Assembly (NCBI GenBank): GCA_964652585.1
Contig: CAZZDA010000005.1
Coordinates: 1-40,171, forward strand
DNA: 40,171 nucleotides
Source of the DNA: CAZZDA01 sp964652585
GTDB taxonomy: Bacteria; Patescibacteriota; Patescibacteriia; UBA1544
Direction: 5' to 3'
In this document: piece by piece, positions 31,273-40,171 of the stretch
Position numbering within the stretch: the first letter of the stretch is position 1
How the letters are laid out: each line of letters starts with the position of its first letter
Notes under the pieces: generated by a model
Databases searched by the model: none
What the model saw: only the letters and a program-made list of their open reading frames with translations
What the model was told of the DNA's origin: nothing
Made by a program: the position numbers and the translations under genes

Positions 31273-32325
31273 ATGAGTTTTCAAGAAACACTCAAAAAAA
31301 TACAGCAAGAAGTAAAGGAGCAAAGTGTGAAAATAACTACACTTGCCGAGCTTGACGTGCTTGAGCAAGAGTTTTTTGGCAGAAAGAGTGGCACTATGAC
31401 CTCAGTCATGAAAGGTGTTTCCGCGCTCTCTAAAGAAGAGCGTCCGATTGCCGGTAAGGCGGCAAATGAAGTAAAACGTGCACTGGAAGAAGTTTTAGCG
31501 AATCGCAAAATAGAACTTGAAGCCGCAACTGCTGACAAAGATTTAGAAAAAGAATGGATCGATGTCACGCAACCCATCTTAACTCCGCTGGTACAACAGC
31601 AAGGATCTCTCCATCCTTTGACCACAATACGAGAGATAATAGAGAGAACTTTTCAGTCTATGGGTTTTGACATACATGAAGGTCCGGAGGTGGAATCTGA
31701 ATACTATAATTTTGAGGCACTTAATATTCCTGACGATCATCCCGCGCGTGATACGCAAGACACTTTTTGGTTAAAAGAAAAGGCGGGAAAAGAGCGGTTA
31801 CTTTTGCGGACGCATACCTCGCCCGTGCAAATTCGTACGATGCAAGAGCTTGGTGCACCGCTTAAAATTATTGTTCCCGGACGGGTGTTTCGGTATGAAG
31901 CAACGGATGCCTCGCATGACACCACCTTTGATCAAGTAGAGGGGTTGATGATTGATAAAGATATTTCCATGAGCGATCTTTTAGGTGTCTCACGGACATT
32001 TTTGCGCGAAGTATTTGAAGCGGATGTGGAGGTACGATTGCGGCCGGGATATTTTCCTTTTGTAGAACCGGGAGTTGAGTTGGATCTCTCGTGCGTGCTG
32101 TGTCATGGAAAAGGATGTACTGTATGCAAGACAACGGGGTGGATAGAATTTATGGGCGCGGGAATGGTGCATCCAAATGTATTGCGTGCCGGCAATATTG
32201 ATCCGAAAAAATATCAAGGGTTCGCGTTTGGATTTGGTTTAACGCGGCTCGTGATGATGAAGTATAAAATAAATGATATTCGTTTGTTGCTTTCAGGAGA
32301 TTTGAGATTTTTGAAACAATTTTGA
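31273..32325 (+). CDS. pheS: phenylalanyl-tRNA synthetase alpha subunit
   Basis: A 350-residue class II synthetase subunit, partner of PheT in the (alpha-beta)2 enzyme. The N-terminal coiled coil (residues 1-85) is followed by the catalytic core: GFDIHEGPEVESEYYNFEAL, PARDTQDTF, LRTHTSPVQIR, GRVFRYEATDASHDTTFDQVE and the motif 3 segment FGFGLTRLVMMKY. A small insert, CVLCHGKGCTVC, looks like a zinc-binding knuckle. The beta gene follows after 66 bases. Length and motifs are complete. Confidence 0.96.
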   Translation: MSFQETLKKIQQEVKEQSVKITTLAELDVLEQEFFGRKSGTMTSVMKGVSALSKEERPIAGKAANEVKRALEEVLANRKIELEAATADKDLEKEWIDVTQPILTPLVQQQGSLHPLTTIREIIERTFQSMGFDIHEGPEVESEYYNFEALNIPDDHPARDTQDTFWLKEKAGKERLLLRTHTSPVQIRTMQELGAPLKIIVPGRVFRYEATDASHDTTFDQVEGLMIDKDISMSDLLGVSRTFLREVFEADVEVRLRPGYFPFVEPGVELDLSCVLCHGKGCTVCKTTGWIEFMGAGMVHPNVLRAGNIDPKKYQGFAFGFGLTRLVMMKYKINDIRLLLSGDLRFLKQF

Positions 32326-32391
32326 ATGCATGACCTATAATGCATAACTAATTTTGTGTTATGTGTTCCATGTTATGTGTTCCATGAACTT
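32326..32391. repeat. tandem tract between pheS and pheT
   Basis: The gap holds GACCTATAATGCATAAC and two adjacent copies of GTTATGTGTTCCAT. It belongs to the recurring G-poor family, here partly on the opposite strand. It leaves no room for a separate promoter with confidence. Confidence 0.5.
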
Positions 32392-34830
32392 GTGTTAGTT
32401 AGTAAATCATGGCTTGGAGACTTTGTAGCCATACCAAAAAATCTTACTACGGAAAAGATGAGTAAGTTGATGACCACGAGAATGGTTGAGGTTGAGGGTG
32501 TGAGATCTTTAGCGGTACAGCCTTTGGATAAGGTTGTGGTTGGCGTGGTGAAAAAACTGTTGCCTCATCCAAATGCCGATAAACTTCGTTTGGTGGATAC
32601 GGATATTGGTACAAAAGTGGTGCGTATGGTGTGTGGTGGAACGAATGTGAGCGAAGGTATGCGTGTCGCAGTCGCTTTGCCGGGTGCACGAGTAAAATGG
32701 CATGGTGAATGTGAATTGGTGGAACTCAAAGAAACGGAAATTCGCGGCGAGACAAGTATTGGCATGATTTGCGCATCAAGCGAAATTGGATTAGATACAC
32801 TTTTTCCCGAAAAAGGGGCGCATCATATTTTGGATATAAGTCGTGAGACAAAAGCAAAAGCCGGAACAGCGCTTATAAAAGCACTCGGACTTGAAGATAG
32901 TATCTTTGATATTGATAATAAATCATTGACGCATCGACCGGATTTGTGGGGGCATTATGGTATGGCACGTGACTTTGCCGCGGTTGCCGGTATGGAGTTT
33001 AAGGAACAAGATATTACCAAAAATGTTTTTACGAAAAAAAGCGGCACGAAACTTCCTATTACTGTACAAGACTCAACTCTCTGCCCGCGCTATACGGCCG
33101 TGCGTATGGATGACATACGTATTGAATCTTCTCCTTATTGGTTGCGCAAGCGATTGGTTGCAGCGGGAATAAGACCTATCAACAATATTGTTGATATTAC
33201 CAACTATGTACTCTTGGAACTGGGACAGCCCATGCATGCATTTGACGCGGAACGGGTGGGACAGATTACCGTTCGCTGTGCGAAAAAAACAGAAAAATTA
33301 GTTACCCTAGATGAGGTGATGCGAAAGCTCGATGACTCCATGCTCGTGATAGCTGACGAGAAAAAACCCATTGCTCTTGCTGGTATTATGGGCGGCGGGA
33401 CAACAGGTGTAACGGAAAATACCACAAGTATTATTTTTGAATCGGCAAATTTTGATGCGTCTTCCGTACGTATGACTTCTACAAAACTGGGACTTCGCAG
33501 CGAATCGTCCATGCGATTTGAAAAAAGCTTAGATCCCGAGTTGGCGTTGCAAGGATTGGCGCGAGCAGTTGAGCTTGTTCAGAAGCTTTTACCGGAAGCG
33601 CGTATTGATTCGCAAGTCTATGATGCCTACAAGAAGCCGAAAGCGACGCAGTCAATCCATATAACACACGAACATATTGAGTGCGCACTTGGTGGCAAGA
33701 TTCCAGCAAAGGAAATACAAAATATTTTAACGCGCTTTGGTTTTGTCGTACGAGCAGTGAAAGGCGTTTATACGGTAGGTGTACCGCACTGGCGTCGAGG
33801 AAAAGACGTCGCTATTGAAGAAGATCTTATTGAAGAAATAGGGCGCGGATATGGTTATGATCGTTTGACTCCGAAACTTCCCGCACAACCGATAGCGGTA
33901 CACCATGCGAATCCTGTTAAGGTGCTCAAACGAGACATTCGACGAGAGGCAGTTGCGCTTGGCATGACAGAGGTGTTTAATTATAGTTTTGCGCGAGGCG
34001 ATGATGCCGAGTTGATAGGTATGAGAGAGAAAGACCTTCTTACACTGGAAAACCCTACACATGAACAACAGCCGTATCTGCGATCAAGTCTTCTGCCGCA
34101 TCTTTTGCGCAATGTCGTGACAAATGAGCGCGAGTATGCGCATGGGCGTCTTTTTGAAATCGGGCGTGTTTTTAAAAAAGGAAAGGGGAGTACGAAAGTG
34201 CGTCCGGGAGCAACTGCCGTCTTGCCGCCGCAGCCCGAGATGTGTGCCGGCGTGGTATGGGGAAAAAAAGATGCGGTATGGAATGAAGGGGCAGAACTTG
34301 TGCGTCGGCTTACAACCGCTCTTGGAGTGAGTGTGAGCTTTCAACAAAGCGAAGATCATCTGCCGCTCGTACATCCTTATCGTACCGCAACACTTTGGTC
34401 CGGCGATCGGTATATTGGATTTGTTGGCGAGGTGCATCCAAGAGTTTCCAAAACCTTTGATCTTCAAAGCAAGGCGCTGGTGTGGGAGCTTTTGGTAGAA
34501 GAAATTTCCGCTTTACAAAAAAATGCAACGGTCTTTTCCGCACTACCGAACTATCCGGCAAGTCTTCGAGATATCGCGTTTGTCGTAGATGAAAAAATAC
34601 GGTATACTGACATTGAAGAAGTAATACAAAAGAACAGTGATTTGCTTGAGGTGGTGGAATTGTTTGATGTCTTTAACGGTCAGGATATTGGCAAGGGAAA
34701 GAAGAGTATGGCATTTCATTTGACCTTCCGGGCAGATGACAGAACGCTGACTGACAAGGAAGTAGATAAGGAAATGCAGAGGATACAAGAATCACTCAAG
34801 AAAGAATGTAATGCGCATGTACGTAGGTAG
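32392..34830 (+). CDS. pheT: phenylalanyl-tRNA synthetase beta subunit
   Basis: An 812-residue PheRS beta subunit, taking the GTG at 32392 as start because it gives the family-typical MLVSKSWLGDFV; an upstream ATG (32356) would add a 12-residue tract-encoded piece. Domains in order: the EMAP/OB-fold tRNA-binding part (about 28-155, VVGVVKKLLPHPNADKL and VCGGTN), B3/B4 editing region with NIVDITNYVLLELGQPMHAFD, B5 (GKIPAKEIQNILTRFGF), the catalytic-like core, and the C-terminal ferredoxin-fold anticodon-binding domain (FSALPNYPASLRDIAFVVDE). The protein is complete. Confidence 0.95.
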   Translation: MLVSKSWLGDFVAIPKNLTTEKMSKLMTTRMVEVEGVRSLAVQPLDKVVVGVVKKLLPHPNADKLRLVDTDIGTKVVRMVCGGTNVSEGMRVAVALPGARVKWHGECELVELKETEIRGETSIGMICASSEIGLDTLFPEKGAHHILDISRETKAKAGTALIKALGLEDSIFDIDNKSLTHRPDLWGHYGMARDFAAVAGMEFKEQDITKNVFTKKSGTKLPITVQDSTLCPRYTAVRMDDIRIESSPYWLRKRLVAAGIRPINNIVDITNYVLLELGQPMHAFDAERVGQITVRCAKKTEKLVTLDEVMRKLDDSMLVIADEKKPIALAGIMGGGTTGVTENTTSIIFESANFDASSVRMTSTKLGLRSESSMRFEKSLDPELALQGLARAVELVQKLLPEARIDSQVYDAYKKPKATQSIHITHEHIECALGGKIPAKEIQNILTRFGFVVRAVKGVYTVGVPHWRRGKDVAIEEDLIEEIGRGYGYDRLTPKLPAQPIAVHHANPVKVLKRDIRREAVALGMTEVFNYSFARGDDAELIGMREKDLLTLENPTHEQQPYLRSSLLPHLLRNVVTNEREYAHGRLFEIGRVFKKGKGSTKVRPGATAVLPPQPEMCAGVVWGKKDAVWNEGAELVRRLTTALGVSVSFQQSEDHLPLVHPYRTATLWSGDRYIGFVGEVHPRVSKTFDLQSKALVWELLVEEISALQKNATVFSALPNYPASLRDIAFVVDEKIRYTDIEEVIQKNSDLLEVVELFDVFNGQDIGKGKKSMAFHLTFRADDRTLTDKEVDKEMQRIQESLKKECNAHVRR

Positions 34831-34841
34831 GTACGTACCTA
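34828..34841. repeat. perfect palindrome at the pheT stop
   Basis: TAGGTACGTACCTA is self-complementary and begins with the pheT stop codon. Only ATTTAAC follows, so it is a weak terminator at best. Confidence 0.4.
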
Positions 34842-34866
34842 TTTAACATTTAATCCATTTTCCCCT

Positions 34867-35172
34867 ATGTTAGAATCTTCAAAAGATATTTTGAACATCG
34901 TTATTGCCTTTAGTGTTTTGTGGTTTACGCTATTTGTGACCTGGACTATCTTTTATGTGGCAATGATCCTACGCAGCGCGTATAGAGCGAGTAAAAAATT
35001 GGTGAGCGTGGTAGATGGCGTGCAGGAAGTGGTAGATACTATCAAAGAAAAACTGCACACGTCCGCGGCGCAAGTAGCAACACTTGTAGAGGTTGGTAAG
35101 CAGGTGACGGATTATGTACAGGAAAAAAAGAAAAAAAGAACGGCAAGAAAATCAACAAAGAAAAAAACATAA
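34867..35172 (+). CDS. small single-pass membrane protein, DUF948-like
   Basis: A 101-residue protein with one transmembrane helix (about 9-36), a cytoplasmic amphipathic helix (ASKKLVSVVDGVQEVVDTIK), and a lysine-rich end (KKKKRTARKSTKKKT). This layout is similar to DUF948-type general-stress proteins, but the match is by shape only. It sits between pheT and dnaE on the same strand. Function unknown. Confidence 0.65.
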   Translation: MLESSKDILNIVIAFSVLWFTLFVTWTIFYVAMILRSAYRASKKLVSVVDGVQEVVDTIKEKLHTSAAQVATLVEVGKQVTDYVQEKKKKRTARKSTKKKT

Positions 35173-35247
35173 GTATACAATAAACGCACTCTTTACAAGT
35201 CATCTCTGTATCATGAGGTGGCTTTGTCGTTAGGAAGTGTATATACT

Positions 35248-38200
35248 ATGCCATCGTTACAAGAAAAATTCATTCATCTCCATACTCATTCGCACTACAG
35301 TCTTTTGGACGGGTTGGGGCAGATACCCGCGCTGGTGAAAGCTGCTAAAAAAGACGGTGCGACTGCGCTTGCTTTAACCGATCATGGCGTGATGTACGGC
35401 GCGGTAGAATTTTATAAAACCTGTAAAAAAGAGGGGATAAAGCCGATCATCGGAGTTGAGGCATACGTAGCGCAAAACGGGCTCATCAATAAACATACCG
35501 GCATAGATAGGGAGCGCCGGCATATTACTCTTTTGGCAAAAAATGATGTTGGTTATCAGAATTTGCTCAAATTAACCACTCTTGCGCATCTGAAAGGCTA
35601 TTACTATAAGCCGCGCATTGATTGGGAGGCACTTGTGGCGCACAAGGAGGGTGTGATAGTGCTCTCGGGCTGTTTTAATGGAGAAATTGCAACGTATTTA
35701 CGCGCACATGATGCGGAGGAAGCGGTAGAACTTGTGAAAAAATACACATCCGTGTTTGGCGATGATTTTTATTTGGAAGTGTGGCGGCATACGCATTTGC
35801 CGGAAGCCATGCGCGTCTCGGAAAAACTCATAGCGCTTGGCAAGCTCACAGGTGTTTCTTTGGTTGCAACGCAGGATGCGCACTATATCCACTCAACAGA
35901 CAATGAAGCACAAGATGTGTTAGTCTGTATTCAGACCAAGAAAAAAAAGAAAGACGACAATCGACTCTGCATGCTGGATGAAGACTATTCTCTGACCAGC
36001 AGCGAAAAAATGCAAGAGAAGTGGCATGATATTCCGGAAGTACTTACCAACACTGCTCTCGTTGCTGAGAAGTGCACGCTTGAGCTCTCTTTGGGAAAAA
36101 CGGTCTTACCACACTTTACCGTACCAAGGACGGAAACGGAATTTTCTTATCTTGCCAAGCTTTGTGAAGAGGGGTTGATACATCGCTACCCTTCCATGAG
36201 TACTGAAGAAAAAAAAGAAAGGGAAGAGCGACTTTCCTATGAACTGGGTGTAATAGAAAAAACCGGCTTTGCTGCGTATTTTCTCATAGTTGCTGACTTT
36301 GTGAATTGGGCGAAAGCGCAAGGGATTATTGTAGGTCCCGGGCGTGGCAGTGCTGCAGGGTCATTGGTTGCGTACTTACTGAATATTACCAATATTGATC
36401 CTCTAAAATACGATCTGCTTTTTGAGCGTTTTTTAAATCCCGAACGTATTTCCATGCCGGATATTGACCTTGATTTTGCGGATACGCGACGGGACGAAGT
36501 ATTACGCTACGTGGAAGATAAATATGGAAAAGAACATGTTGCGCAAGTGATCACTTTTGGAACCATGGCGGCGCGAGTTGCAGTACGGGATGTGGGACGC
36601 GTGCTTGATATGTCTTACACTTTTTGTGATCGTATTGCGAAACTTATTCCGATGTTCAAGATATTGGATGAAGCATTGGAGGCGGAGCCGGAACTTAAAA
36701 CGCTCTATGATACGGATGGCGAAGCAAAGCTTTTGATTGATACGGCGAAGAAATTAGAGGGAGTGGTACGCCATACTTCCACTCATGCGTGCGCGGTGGT
36801 TATTACTCCTGAGCCGCTTGTAACGTATACACCTTTGCAATATGCAAGTTCCGGTGATGCCACGGTGGTTACCCAATATGAAATGCATGCCATAGAGGAC
36901 TTAGGGCTTTTGAAAATGGATTTTCTCGGCCTTAAAAACCTCTCTATTTTGGAGGAAGCGCTCAATATTGTAAAACGTACGCGCGGTATAGAGCTTGCTA
37001 TTGACGCTATGCCTCTTGATGACGAGAAAACATACGAGCTCTTAAAGAAGGGGGAAACAACAGGTGTGTTTCAATTGGAAAGCAGCGGTATGAAGCGGTA
37101 TTTACGAGAGCTGAAACCAACAGAATTTGAAGATATTATCGCCATGGTGGCGCTCTATCGTCCGGGCCCTATGGATTTTATTCCTGATTTTATTTTGGGA
37201 AAACACGGGAAAAAGAAAGCGGCGTATCTTCACCCCAAGCTTGAACCTATTTTAGAGCTGACTCATGGCATTGTGGTGTATCAGGAGCAGCTTATGCGCA
37301 TGGCGAGGGATTTGGCGGGTTTTACGTTGGGTGAGACGGATGTGTTGCGTAAGGCAGTAGGAAAAAAGATCGCATCACTTCTCGCGCAACAGAAGGAAAA
37401 ATTTATTGAAGGGTGTGTGAGTCAAGGTATTGAGAGATCTATCGCCAGAAAAATATTTGAATTTGTGGAACCCTTCGCACGCTATGGCTTTAATAAATCG
37501 CACGCGGCATGCTATGGGCTCATTGCTTATCAGACAGCGTATGTGAAAGCAAATTATCCGGAGGAGTTTATGGCGGCGCTTTTGACCGCTGATCAACATA
37601 ATACTGATCGTATTACCATTGAAATTGAAGAGTGCCGGCGTATGGGATTGGAGATTCTTCCTCCTAGCATTACGGAGAGTTACAAAGGTTTTACGGTTGT
37701 TGCGGCAGAAGGAGAGGGGCATGCAAAGATTCGATTTGGTTTGGCTGCGATTAAAAATGTGGGCGAACAAGTTATTGAGGCGATCATTGAGGAAAGGGAG
37801 AAAAACGGGGCTTTTGCTTCTCTTGCGGATTTTTTGGAGCGCGTGAAAAGCAAGGATCTCAATAAAAAATCACTTGAGAGCCTTATCAAGGCCGGTGCGC
37901 TTGACGCGTACGCTGATCGAGGAACGCTTCTTGCCAATCTAGAAAGGATATTGCAGTTTATCAGAGAAGTGAAAAATGAACGAGAAAGCGGACAACACAG
38001 TCTTTTTGGCCGTGAGCACACTATTGCGCGATTGCGGCTTGAAAAAGCACCGCCGCTTGAAGAGCAAGAGAAGTTGCAGTGGGAGCGCGAGCTTTTGGGT
38101 ATGTACGTGTCAGCGCATCCGTATGACGCTCTAGCTGAAAAATTACGCGGCGTGGTTGTTTCTTTAAAAACGATCGTGGAAGCTCCTCCAAAGGTAAAAA

Positions 38201-38829
38201 AGAAGCAACAACTTCCTTTTTCCGGTATTGTGCAGTCAAGTAAGCGCGTGATAACTCGCACCGGGGAGCCGATGCTTTTTGTTGCGCTGGAGGATGGGAG
38301 CACTTCTATAGAGGTTGTGGTATTTCCAAAAATATTAGCGCACACCGCAGACGTATGGCAGGAGGGGTCAGCCATACTTCTGTTGGGCACTCTTTCAAAA
38401 AAAGATTCAATACCAAAAATCATAGCAGAACACGTATTTTCCTATACGGCGGAAAATCATGAAGAGATCATGCGAGTATTTAAGAGTGCGCAGCAGGGTC
38501 GTACAGTTCCTGCACAGCCGATAGTTCCTTTGACAAAACAGCCTGCTCACACCACTATGCGGCAACAAGAAAAAAATATTTCTCATGAACCATCGTTGCC
38601 GCTGGTGCGTATTGCCTTGCGTACGTTGCCAACCGAAGAGCAGCAGCGTCAATTTGGTAATTACATGAATGTACATACAGGTAAAGCGCGTGTATTGGTG
38701 CATCTGCCGAACGATCATCACACGACAAAAATGTTAGAAGTACATCAATCCATTACACCATCTTCCGGATTGGAAGAAGACTTGAAGAATATTTTTGGCG
38801 ATTCGTTGTTGAGCGTGGACGTTTCATAG
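35248..38829 (+). CDS. dnaE: DNA polymerase III alpha subunit
   Basis: A 1193-residue C-family replicative polymerase of DnaE type. The start at 35248 is preferred (AGGAAG nine bases upstream) over a GTG at 35218. The PHP domain opens with HLHTHSHYSLLDG; the palm region includes GPGRGSAAGSLVAYLL and PDIDLDFADTRRDEV, the catalytic aspartates. The tail has HhH motifs (KNVGEQVIEAI), the OB fold (LPFSGIVQSSKRVITR) and a last domain of about 90 residues. It lacks the embedded exonuclease of PolC. It is the main chromosomal replicase. Confidence 0.96.
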   Translation: MPSLQEKFIHLHTHSHYSLLDGLGQIPALVKAAKKDGATALALTDHGVMYGAVEFYKTCKKEGIKPIIGVEAYVAQNGLINKHTGIDRERRHITLLAKNDVGYQNLLKLTTLAHLKGYYYKPRIDWEALVAHKEGVIVLSGCFNGEIATYLRAHDAEEAVELVKKYTSVFGDDFYLEVWRHTHLPEAMRVSEKLIALGKLTGVSLVATQDAHYIHSTDNEAQDVLVCIQTKKKKKDDNRLCMLDEDYSLTSSEKMQEKWHDIPEVLTNTALVAEKCTLELSLGKTVLPHFTVPRTETEFSYLAKLCEEGLIHRYPSMSTEEKKEREERLSYELGVIEKTGFAAYFLIVADFVNWAKAQGIIVGPGRGSAAGSLVAYLLNITNIDPLKYDLLFERFLNPERISMPDIDLDFADTRRDEVLRYVEDKYGKEHVAQVITFGTMAARVAVRDVGRVLDMSYTFCDRIAKLIPMFKILDEALEAEPELKTLYDTDGEAKLLIDTAKKLEGVVRHTSTHACAVVITPEPLVTYTPLQYASSGDATVVTQYEMHAIEDLGLLKMDFLGLKNLSILEEALNIVKRTRGIELAIDAMPLDDEKTYELLKKGETTGVFQLESSGMKRYLRELKPTEFEDIIAMVALYRPGPMDFIPDFILGKHGKKKAAYLHPKLEPILELTHGIVVYQEQLMRMARDLAGFTLGETDVLRKAVGKKIASLLAQQKEKFIEGCVSQGIERSIARKIFEFVEPFARYGFNKSHAACYGLIAYQTAYVKANYPEEFMAALLTADQHNTDRITIEIEECRRMGLEILPPSITESYKGFTVVAAEGEGHAKIRFGLAAIKNVGEQVIEAIIEEREKNGAFASLADFLERVKSKDLNKKSLESLIKAGALDAYADRGTLLANLERILQFIREVKNERESGQHSLFGREHTIARLRLEKAPPLEEQEKLQWERELLGMYVSAHPYDALAEKLRGVVVSLKTIVEAPPKVKKKQQLPFSGIVQSSKRVITRTGEPMLFVALEDGSTSIEVVVFPKILAHTADVWQEGSAILLLGTLSKKDSIPKIIAEHVFSYTAENHEEIMRVFKSAQQGRTVPAQPIVPLTKQPAHTTMRQQEKNISHEPSLPLVRIALRTLPTEEQQRQFGNYMNVHTGKARVLVHLPNDHHTTKMLEVHQSITPSSGLEEDLKNIFGDSLLSVDVS

Positions 38830-38848
38830 AATAGTATGATATACTATT
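38830..38848 (+). terminator. A+T-rich hairpin after dnaE
   Basis: AATAGTAT and ATACTATT pair around GAT directly after the stop codon; no T-run of length follows, so the strength is doubtful. Confidence 0.35.
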
Positions 38849-38894
38849 TGCATCGTTTCTTACTTTATTAGTAAAAATTCCCAAGTATAGTCTT

Positions 38895-40052
38895 ATGACC
38901 AAATCTCATGCGACACGCCCTTCGCGCGTACATTTTTATCGCACGATAGCATTTACCTTTCTTTTTTTGACGGCTGTTGCCGTAGCTGTGGTCGTGTATT
39001 TTATATTTGTGCGGGCACAGGTAGTGGTTTCGGTTGCCGCTGAGCCTTTTCGAACGCATTTTGTAATGGATGTGGTGCCAAAGAATAAGCACGTATTAGC
39101 TGTTGAGCAAGTAGCGGGATTTGTAGGGGAGTTGGCGGTTACTGATACGCAGAGCGTTTCTGCTACCGGATCAAAAGAGGTTCAACAAGAAAGGGCGGAA
39201 GGTGTTATGACCGTTGTCAACAATCATATTGCTGTACAACCGCTTGTAGCTACCACGCGATTTCTCTCACCGGATGGATTGCTCTTGCGCACCACAGAGT
39301 CAGTACGTGTTCCCGCGGGCGCCTCAGCAACAGTGCCGGTATATATTACCGATGAAGAATGGAGAGGTGTACTTGCAAAAAACACCTCTTTTACCATTCC
39401 AGGCTTGCGCGAAGATCTGCAGAGTGTTATTTATGGCACGTTATCTGAAGCAGTGACCCAAGGCGTTTCGATGGTATCTGTAGTGAGTACTGAAGACACG
39501 GTGCGGCTTGAGCGATCTTTGCAAGAACAGCTTGATAGAAAGATAAAGTCACAATTTGTACAAACATATCCGAAAAGCAAGCAAGAAATCATTCGTTATC
39601 ATCTTACTTTTGAACCAACAATATTTAGCATGCAAGCAGGCGAGGTGGCAGAAACACTCACCGCCACCACAACCGCAACACTTGTAGGCGTGCAGTATCC
39701 TTATGCGGCATTTACGGAGCTGCGTAATAAAAAGATCAAAGAAACCTTGCCGGATGACAAGGTGTGGCAGCAAGATTCGTCTCTTGAGACAGATATTTCT
39801 GTTGAAAATGTTGATCTTGATGCGGGAACAGCGCGGCTCAGCGTAAGCGTTGCCATGAGCATGATTTCTAAAGAAGATAGTGCGTTATTTGATAAGAAAG
39901 TGTTGACAGGATTGACTCCGGAAGAAGTACGGTCATATTATGAAACTTTTCCGCAAGTTACCTCAGTTACCGTTATATTGCGTCCGAAATGGCTTGCGAC
40001 GCTTCCTGGATCCGCCGAGCGTATTGATCTACAGGTGAAGCTTGTTGACTAA
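38895..40052 (+). CDS. membrane-anchored surface protein, baseplate J-like type
   Basis: A 385-residue protein with a basic N-terminus, one transmembrane segment (about 18-40) and a long extracytoplasmic part. The motif VVNNHIAVQPLVATTRFLSPDGLLLRT, with VPAGASATVPVYI after it, is the pattern by which many Patescibacteria proteins are annotated as baseplate J/gp47-like. No other phage genes are near, so I read it as a cell-surface protein, not a prophage part. A TATAGT box at 38886-38891 lies four bases before the ATG. Function unknown; surface location is supported by the topology. Confidence 0.7.
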   Translation: MTKSHATRPSRVHFYRTIAFTFLFLTAVAVAVVVYFIFVRAQVVVSVAAEPFRTHFVMDVVPKNKHVLAVEQVAGFVGELAVTDTQSVSATGSKEVQQERAEGVMTVVNNHIAVQPLVATTRFLSPDGLLLRTTESVRVPAGASATVPVYITDEEWRGVLAKNTSFTIPGLREDLQSVIYGTLSEAVTQGVSMVSVVSTEDTVRLERSLQEQLDRKIKSQFVQTYPKSKQEIIRYHLTFEPTIFSMQAGEVAETLTATTTATLVGVQYPYAAFTELRNKKIKETLPDDKVWQQDSSLETDISVENVDLDAGTARLSVSVAMSMISKEDSALFDKKVLTGLTPEEVRSYYETFPQVTSVTVILRPKWLATLPGSAERIDLQVKLVD

Positions 40053-40078
40053 CAACCTATAACTGACCACCTACAACG
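40053..40078. repeat. TATAAC/ACAACC tract after the surface-protein gene
   Basis: ACAACCTATAACTGACC then CCTACAACGGG; the same G-poor units as elsewhere, directly following the stop codon and leading into the terminator. Confidence 0.55.
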
Positions 40079-40079
40079 G

Positions 40080-40108
40080 GCTTGGCGATTTTACCGCCAA
40101 GCTTTCTG
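40080..40108 (+). terminator. intrinsic terminator
   Basis: GCTTGGCG (40080-40087) pairs with CGCCAAGC (40095-40102) around ATTTTAC, followed by TTTCTGTT. It closes the surface-protein gene. The remaining 60 bases of the window hold nothing I recognise. Confidence 0.75.
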
Positions 40109-40171
40109 TTCTATGACGAGTTATGTAAAGGACTTGGAACAAGGTTGTAAGAGATAAGCAAGTAAATGTAC

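Noticed and set aside
37680..38423. Long open frame antisense to dnaE (247 codons, minus strand)
   Set aside because: It is the mirror of a strongly conserved coding region; the peptide is serine-rich and of no recognisable family, and no start signals are present.
38895..40052. Prophage indicated by a baseplate J-like protein
   Set aside because: No other phage structural, integrase or lysis genes lie nearby, and the protein has a membrane anchor typical of Patescibacteria surface proteins.
1..40171. CRISPR array
   Set aside because: The repeats present are isolated palindromes or irregular tracts; no regularly spaced identical repeats were seen.

Overview
The window looks like a chromosomal segment of a Patescibacteria (Candidate Phyla Radiation) bacterium, probably of a Parcubacteria-like lineage. 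The signs are short intergenic spaces, a bactofilin-like membrane protein, a wall-facing protein of the 'baseplate J-like' type common in this group, an orphan peptide-binding lipoprotein-like protein, a DUF721/DciA protein, a RelA/SpoT protein without the usual C-terminal regulatory domains, and an Elp3 radical-SAM enzyme. TGA is used as a stop (for example in pheS), so the recoded Gracilibacteria/Absconditabacteria are unlikely. The lineage call is an inference from gene content; no rRNA gene is present.

Layout. 1-4.9 kb: a divergent pair of tRNA wobble-modification genes (elp3 and a Trm9-like methyltransferase), a bactofilin-like membrane protein and a phosphomannomutase/phosphoglucomutase. 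4.9-7.9 kb: a visibly A+T-richer accessory island holding an orphan gene, two different MazG-like pyrophosphohydrolases, a HAD 5'-nucleotidase, a NUDIX hydrolase and a small winged-helix regulator with matching palindromes on both sides. 7.9-10.15 kb: murI, then orphan genes with strong Shine-Dalgarno sites: a phospholipase-D-like protein without catalytic motifs, an HNH endonuclease behind an apparent leader/attenuator, and a 52-residue basic protein. 10.2-22.4 kb: a minus-strand housekeeping block (gdhA, trpS, rnj, tRNA-Leu(CAG), oligopeptide-binding protein, secG, relA/spoT, topA, dprA). 22.5-40.1 kb: a plus-strand block with a UvrD-type helicase fused to a RecB-like nuclease, a DciA-like protein, an MFS transporter, a signal-less gamma-glutamyltranspeptidase, pheS-pheT, dnaE and the surface protein. 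One minus-strand orphan gene (26.1-26.6 kb) interrupts it.

Most promising observations: (1) Elp3 next to a Trm9/ALKBH8-like methyltransferase, a eukaryote-style mcm5U34 pathway in a reduced bacterial genome, with the Elp3 C-terminus cut short at a palindromic repeat; (2) the nucleotide-sanitation island with a self-regulating winged-helix repressor and two operator-like palindromes sharing a 15-nt half site; (3) the HNH endonuclease preceded by a promoter, an 18-codon leader ORF, an intrinsic terminator and a hairpin that hides its ribosome binding site; (4) G-poor tracts of the type CCTATAACTCATAAC that recur in many intergenic spaces and run into coding ends; (5) a class of orphan genes with strong Shine-Dalgarno sites set among housekeeping genes that mostly lack them.
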